Positions 60,214 to 64,000 of a stretch of 64,000 bases of DNA are shown in pieces; the first letter of the stretch is position 1, and every line of letters begins with the position of its first letter. Source of the DNA: Aeromicrobium sp. Root472D3. GTDB taxonomy: Bacteria > Actinomycetota > Actinomycetes > Propionibacteriales > Nocardioidaceae. The notes below the pieces were generated by a model. That model ran no database searches and was not told the origin of the DNA. It saw only the letters and a list, made by a program, of their open reading frames with translations. The position numbers and the translations under genes are program-made. The stretch spans positions 1,510,363 through 1,574,362 of the forward strand of contig NZ_LMET01000001.1 in the NCBI RefSeq assembly GCF_001426485.1, written 5' to 3'.

Positions 60214-61143
60214 CTACCGCAGCGCGTCGACGGCGATGCGGGTCGCCGCGGCGACGACGGCGTCGTCGGAGGGGCGTCGACGTCGTCACGGCTCGTCATG
60301 ACGGCGATCAGCACGGCTGCACGCCCGGGCGGGAACGCGACGGCCACGTCGTTGCGGACGCCGTGGTCGGCGCTGCCCGTCTTGTCGGCCACGACCCACC
60401 CGTCGGGGACGCCGGCGCGGATCAGCTCGTCGCCGGTCGTGCTGCCGACCATCAGCGTCCGCAGCAGGTCGCGATCGCTCGGGGGCAGGGTGTCGCCCAG
60501 GACGTAGGCGCCGACGGTCGTCGCGATCGCCCGCGGGGTGGTCGTGTCGCGGACCTCGCCCGGCACGGCGGAGTTGAGGTCGGGCTCGATGCGCACCGGC
60601 CGGGTGACGCGGTCGCCGAGACGCTCGAGCGCGCGGTCGAGGCCCGAGGGCCCGCCGACCTCCTCGAACAACAGGTTGGCCGCGGTGTTGTCGCTGAAGC
60701 GCAGCGCCGCGTCCATGACGTCCCGCAGGGGCATCCCGGTGCCGACGTGCTGCTCGGTGACGGGGGAAGTACGGCACCAGGTCCCCGGCGTCGAAGCGGA
60801 TGACGCGCGACAGGTCCTCGGACGGGACGAGGTCGAGGACCGCGGCCGCGAGCGGAGCCTTGATCGTCGAGGCGAAGGCGAACCGTTCGCCGCTGCGCCA
60901 GGAAACGGAGCGTCCTGAAGCGGTGTCCAGGACGAAGACCCCGACGCGGGCGTCGTGCCTCTCCTCGAGCGCGGAGAAGGCCTGGTCGGTAGACGCCGAG
61001 ACGTCGGCGACGTCGGACGGTCGCGCGCCGGCGTCCCGCCCGGGACGGTCGGGACGGTCGGCGGGCGTGCTCGCGCACGCGGCCACCAGGGCGACCACCG
61101 CGACCACGGCGGCCCGGAGCGCGATGCGGTCCGTGAGCCTCAC
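60214..61143 (-). pseudogene. class A beta-lactamase, two frameshifts
   Basis: From GTG at 61143 the protein begins with a lipobox-like signal (VVALVAAC), then [13 protein letters not shown] (S-x-x-K). At the G5 run 60762-60766 (+1) the frame shifts and continues with [23 protein letters not shown] (SDN) and [12 protein letters not shown] (KTG). Near 60268-60274 (-1) it shifts back, giving [17 protein letters not shown] and a stop at 60214. Joining the frames gives a normal-length enzyme, so gene content is complete but interrupted. Confidence 0.85.
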
Positions 61144-61207
61144 GGCATCGTCCCGGTGTGCTGCCTGCTGCCTGCTGCGCCGGTCGCCGGCCGCGGGCGA
61201 CGGTCGG

Positions 61208-61531
61208 CTAGGTGGCATCGGACCCGTTGATCGTGGCCATGAGGCGGTCGACGAGCTCATCGAGGCGGTTGACGAGGAACTTCGCCTCGGCCCCGCTGCT
61301 GGTCGTGACCAAGAGGCACCTTCTGGGGGAGAAGGTGCGGGGATTCCAGCTACGGTCCGTCCGCTCGACCGCCGTGATCGAGCGGAGGTCGACGGTGAAG
61401 GGCTTCCCGCCGGTGCGGCGGTCCAGCACGTGCGGCACGAACTCGAATCGTCCGCGGCCGACCTCGATGCGTCCGCCGATCGCGCGGCGGCCTTGGTAGA
61501 GGCTCGCTCCGTGCTTGCATGAGGTCGTCAT
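61208..61531 (-). CDS. PH/GRAM-like domain protein
   Basis: 107 residues from ATG at 61531. Beta-rich: GRFEFVPHVLDRRTGGKPF, then TVDLRSITAVERTDRSW and the arginine-rich RTFSPRRCLLVTTSSG, ending in a helix DELVDRLMAT. That strand order plus C-terminal helix resembles PH/GRAM folds. Function unknown. Lies just upstream of the broken beta-lactamase with 64 bases between. Confidence 0.75.
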   Translation of the reverse strand: MTTSCKHGASLYQGRRAIGGRIEVGRGRFEFVPHVLDRRTGGKPFTVDLRSITAVERTDRSWNPRTFSPRRCLLVTTSSGAEAKFLVNRLDELVDRLMATINGSDAT

Positions 61532-61600
61532 GCGTTCATCCTGACCCACGGACTCCCGAAACCTCACCGGGCGCACCCGGCTCCCACCGCGCCGGGGACC

Positions 61601-61768
61601 TCAGTGCGACCGGACCGACAGCACCTGCCAACCGTCGGGGACGCGGTCGTCGAGGGCGTCGCGCGCGGTGTCGTAGTCGTCGGCGCGAGCCGTGATGACG
61701 TCCATCACGAGGTCGTCGAGGGGTGTTCCGGGTCGGGGACGGGTGCGGATCGTGGCCGTGAGCTGCAT
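61601..61768 (-). CDS. small protein, 55 residues, unknown
   Basis: ATG at 61768, TGA at 61601. Sequence runs MQLTATIRTRPRPGTPLDD, then LVMDVITARADDYDTARDAL and DDRVPDGWQVLSVRSH. Codon third positions are strongly G/C, as in neighbours, and the acidic helix plus WQVLSV end look folded. No clear ribosome site. I know of no family name. Confidence 0.65.
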   Translation of the reverse strand: MQLTATIRTRPRPGTPLDDLVMDVITARADDYDTARDALDDRVPDGWQVLSVRSH

Positions 61769-61805
61769 CCGTCCGACGGTAGCCGCGGGGCCTGACAGAA
61801 CCGTC

Positions 61806-62753
61806 CTACGCGGTGCCGGCGAACCGGCGACGGTACGACGTGGGCGTCGTGCCGTAGGCGTCGCCGAAGCGCTGGCGGAACGTCACGACGCTGCCGAAGC
61901 CGGTGCGGGCGGCGATCGCCTCGATCGGCAGCGACGTGCGCTCGAGCAGGCGACGGGACTCGTCGAGCCGCCGTGTCACGAGCCAGCGGGCGGGCGTCGA
62001 CCCCGTCATCTCGGCGAAGCGCCGGGTGAAGTTGCGTCTGCTCATCCGCGCGTGCGCCGCCATCGTCTCCACGGACATCTGCTCGTCGAGGTGCGACAGG
62101 ACCCAGTCGATCGTGGGGCCCAGCTGCCCCGTGCCGTCCGGCTCGGGCATCGGCCGCGCGATGTACTGGGCCTGGCCACCGTCGCGGTGGGGTGCGACGA
62201 CGAGGTACCGCGCGAGGGTGGCCGCCGTCTCGGACCCGAGCTCGCGCCGCACGACGTGCAGGCACGCGTCGATCGCCGAGGCGGTGCCGGCCGAGGTCAG
62301 CACGTCGCCGTGGTCGACGTAGATCGCATCGGCGGTGACCGTCACCGCGGGATGCCTGGCCGAGAGCTCGTCGGCCGCGTCCCAGTGCGTCACGACCGTC
62401 CTGCCGTCGAGGACCCCCGAGCCGGCCAGGGGGAACGCGCCGAGGCACAGGCCCACGAGGCCGACGTCCCGCCGCGCGGCGACGTCGATCGCGGACGCGA
62501 CGTCGGCATCGGCCGGGCGCAGGTCGGCATGCCACGACGGGAAGACCAGCAGATCGGCGTCGAGGACGGTGTCGGGCCCGGCGAGGTCGTCCAGCGTGAC
62601 GCCCTCGGCCGTCGTGACCCGCGGCGCGCTGCTCCAGACCACGGTCGACCAGTCCGGCGCGAGGCCGAGGTGGTCGACCTCGCCGAAGACCGTCGTGGGC
62701 ACCGCGAGGTGGAACAGGCTGATGCCGTCGAAGGCGTGGATCGCGATGCGCAT
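61806..62753 (-). CDS. GlxA-type AraC regulator with DJ-1/PfpI domain
   Basis: 315 residues from ATG at 62753 (AGGACAG upstream). N-terminal DJ-1/PfpI domain: IAIHAFDGISLFHLAVPTTVF and the nucleophile-elbow VGLCLGAFPLAG, then HWDAADEL. C-terminal AraC double HTH: VETMAAHARMSRRNFTRRFAEMTG (in part) and GFGSVVTFRQRFGDAYGTTPTSYRRRF. GlxA/FtrA subfamily. Divergent from the isochorismatase-like gene, which it likely regulates. Confidence 0.93.
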   Translation of the reverse strand: MRIAIHAFDGISLFHLAVPTTVFGEVDHLGLAPDWSTVVWSSAPRVTTAEGVTLDDLAGPDTVLDADLLVFPSWHADLRPADADVASAIDVAARRDVGLVGLCLGAFPLAGSGVLDGRTVVTHWDAADELSARHPAVTVTADAIYVDHGDVLTSAGTASAIDACLHVVRRELGSETAATLARYLVVAPHRDGGQAQYIARPMPEPDGTGQLGPTIDWVLSHLDEQMSVETMAAHARMSRRNFTRRFAEMTGSTPARWLVTRRLDESRRLLERTSLPIEAIAARTGFGSVVTFRQRFGDAYGTTPTSYRRRFAGTA

Positions 62754-62851
62754 GGTCTGTCCTGAATCCATCGGTAGTCGGCTTCTGCGCCACTCACGAT
62801 AGCGCCGCCGGGCGGCGAGCATGGAGGTCCACCACCCCCGAGGAGACCATC

Positions 62852-63484
62852 GTGACCACCACCCGCGCGCTCATCGTCGTCGACGTCCAGAACGAGTACT
62901 TCGACGGCATCCTGCAGGTCCAGTACCCGCCCCGCGACGAGACGCTGGCCAACATCGCCCGTGCGATTGACACCGCCGTCGAGCTCGACCTGCCCGTCGT
63001 GGTGCTGCAGCACGAGGCGCCTGAGGGGTCGCCCGTGTTCGCCGTCGGCTCGTCGAGCTGGTCGCTGCACCCCGAGATCGAGCGTCGCCTGGCGCCCGGC
63101 TTCCACCGCGCCTCGAAGGTGCTGGGAAGCGCTTTCACCGGTGAGGGCGTCGCCGAGTTCCTGGCCGAGCGGCACGTCGACACCGTCACGATCGTCGGCT
63201 ACATGACGAACAACTGCGACATCGCGACGGCCGTCGACGCCGAGATCCGCGGCATCGACGCCGAGGTGCTGTCGGACGCGTCGGGGGCCATCCACCTGTC
63301 GAACGACGCCGGCGAGGTCTCGGCCGAGCAGGTGCACCAGACGCTCATGGTGCTCCTGAACTCGAACTTCGCGGCGGTCGGCAGCACGGACGACTGGATC
63401 GAGGCCGCCCGCACGGGCGCCGCGCTGCCGAAGAGCGACCTGGGATCGTCTGCCGTGCAGGGACGCGAGCGCTTCGGCGCCTGA
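62852..63484 (+). CDS. isochorismatase-like cysteine hydrolase
   Basis: 210 residues, GTG start after GAGGAGACC. Catalytic triad visible: Asp11 (VVDVQNEYF), Lys89 (RASKVLGSAF) and Cys122 (GYMTNNCD), with the preceding cis-peptide stretch. Hydrolyses an amide or related bond; substrate unknown. GlxA-type regulators commonly sit divergent from such hydrolases. Two bases to the convergent ATL gene. Confidence 0.92.
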   Translation: MTTTRALIVVDVQNEYFDGILQVQYPPRDETLANIARAIDTAVELDLPVVVLQHEAPEGSPVFAVGSSSWSLHPEIERRLAPGFHRASKVLGSAFTGEGVAEFLAERHVDTVTIVGYMTNNCDIATAVDAEIRGIDAEVLSDASGAIHLSNDAGEVSAEQVHQTLMVLLNSNFAAVGSTDDWIEAARTGAALPKSDLGSSAVQGRERFGA

Positions 63485-63486
63485 CG

Positions 63487-63822
63487 TCAGGGCGCCGGGT
63501 GCACCCGGCCCGTCTCGTCGACCCGGTGTCCCTCGGCGACGAGCAGGGGTGTCGCGACCTCGCGGTGCTGGCGGTACAGGCGTCCGTCCATCGGCAGCAC
63601 ACGCCACCACGGCAGCCCCGGCACGCGCCGCAGGACGTTCGCGACGGCCTGCCCCGCGCCCGGGTGGCCGGCTTCGAGGGCCACCTCGCCGTAGGTCACG
63701 AGATCGCCCGGCTCGAGCGTCGACACGACCGCGACGACGTGCTGCTGAAACGGGCTGAGCCGCTCGGGCGGATCGGCGTGACCGCCTCCGGGGAGCGGCA
63801 TCACCGCGTCGTCCGAGCTCAT
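63487..63822 (-). CDS. alkyltransferase-like protein (MGMT family), copy 2
   Basis: 111 residues from ATG at 63822. MGMT DNA-binding fold: SPFQQHVVAVVSTL, GDLVTYGEVALEAGHPGAGQAVANVL, and PWWRVLPMDGRLYRQH. The methyl-acceptor Cys of PCHRV is Trp (PWWRV), so like the copy at 31336 it cannot repair directly and should flag lesions. Upstream starts (to 63933) would add unconserved sequence. Confidence 0.9.
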   Translation of the reverse strand: MSSDDAVMPLPGGGHADPPERLSPFQQHVVAVVSTLEPGDLVTYGEVALEAGHPGAGQAVANVLRRVPGLPWWRVLPMDGRLYRQHREVATPLLVAEGHRVDETGRVHPAP

Positions 63823-63901
63823 GGGGCCAGTGAACCAGCAGCCGGTGTGAGTCGCGTCATTCCACCCGGCCGACCGCGGCACCGGCCCGCACACTGGATC
63901 C

Positions 63902-64000
63902 ATGATCACCTCGCGGCTGCCGATGACGACCACCGCCTGGCGACCGCTGCTCGTGCCGGTGGCCGTGCTGCTGGCGTGGGACGTCGGCGTGACGATCGCC
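63902..64000 (+). CDS. membrane protein N-terminus, cut by window edge
   Basis: The first 33 codons, MITSRLPMTTTAWRPL then LVPVAVLLAWDVGVTIA, continue beyond the window. A basic lead followed by one hydrophobic helix. The WDVGVTIA ending resembles the first helix of bestrophin-like (DUF/RFE) channel proteins, but this is a guess from very little sequence. Confidence 0.5.
   Translation, partial: MITSRLPMTTTAWRPLLVPVAVLLAWDVGVTIA

Overview
This window is high-GC DNA from an actinobacterium. Start codons are often GTG, genes are packed with 4-base ATGA/GTGA overlaps, and many genes have a TANNNT -10 hexamer six bases before the start codon. The central 20 kb keeps the gene order known from mycobacteria around adnAB, nudC, mycoredoxin, uvrD2 and the ABC1 kinase gene. 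Together with DUF3107, DUF5679, UPF0182 and PPA1309-type proteins this suggests Propionibacteriales, and Nocardioidaceae/Aeromicrobium most of all. That placement is inference from gene content. I saw no phage, insertion sequence or CRISPR array.

Layout. 0.2-3.6 kb: a DUF1003 / MgtE_N-CBS pair, divergent from an OFA-type MFS carrier. 3.6-6.9 kb: a large secreted amidase flanked by two copies of the same long hairpin. 6.9-11.3 kb (minus): a DUF1810 gene coupled to a YdeP/FdhF-type molybdoenzyme, a small unknown protein and an HSL-type esterase. 11.4-15.9 kb: a wax ester synthase/DGAT, a DUF3592 protein, a membrane protein plus EamA exporter behind a twin palindromic operator, and an acyl-CoA dehydrogenase. 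16-22 kb: a secreted Ig-like protein, a YflT-type stress protein, a double hot-dog hydratase, a phosphoglycerate-mutase-like phosphatase, a lipoprotein and a PHP phosphoesterase. 22-25 kb (minus): a coupled hydrolase / sulfite-oxidase-like / ferredoxin-reductase set and an SDR.

25-52 kb is the conserved core: ParA-like ATPase, L,D-transpeptidase, DEAD-box helicase, ferritin-like protein, DUF3107-TetR, MoeZ, an alkyltransferase-like protein, AdnA-AdnB, NudC, mycoredoxin, UvrD2, ABC1 kinase, a TOMM-cyclodehydratase-like protein, DUF5679, a YgjP-like metallopeptidase, a NUDIX protein, a DUF2342 zincin, MoaE, a PDZ-Lon(S16) protease, a PPA1309-like protein and UPF0182. DNA end processing (AdnAB, UvrD2) and molybdenum cofactor/sulfur transfer (MoeZ, MoaE) recur. 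MoeZ and MoaE could supply cofactor for the two molybdoenzymes on the left. A dense cluster of DnaA-box-like sequences lies between DUF5679 and the metallopeptidase gene.

52-64 kb is more accessory: threonine ammonia-lyase, an initiator tRNA with its own promoter and terminator, a decayed SDR fragment, a DUF1349 protein, a TetR-SDR pair with a clear operator, WrbA, a secreted lysyl oxidase, a TetR-SGNH hydrolase pair, a class A beta-lactamase broken by two opposite frameshifts, a PH/GRAM-like protein, an unreported-looking 55-aa gene, a GlxA-type AraC regulator divergent from an isochorismatase-like hydrolase, a second alkyltransferase-like protein, and the start of a membrane protein cut by the window edge.

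Most notable signals: the DnaA-box cluster (44.2-44.4 kb), the leaderless promoter pattern, the apparent non-AUG start of the DEAD-box helicase, the 21-bp phased repeat at 26.6 kb, the twin hairpins around the amidase, and the doubly frameshifted beta-lactamase.
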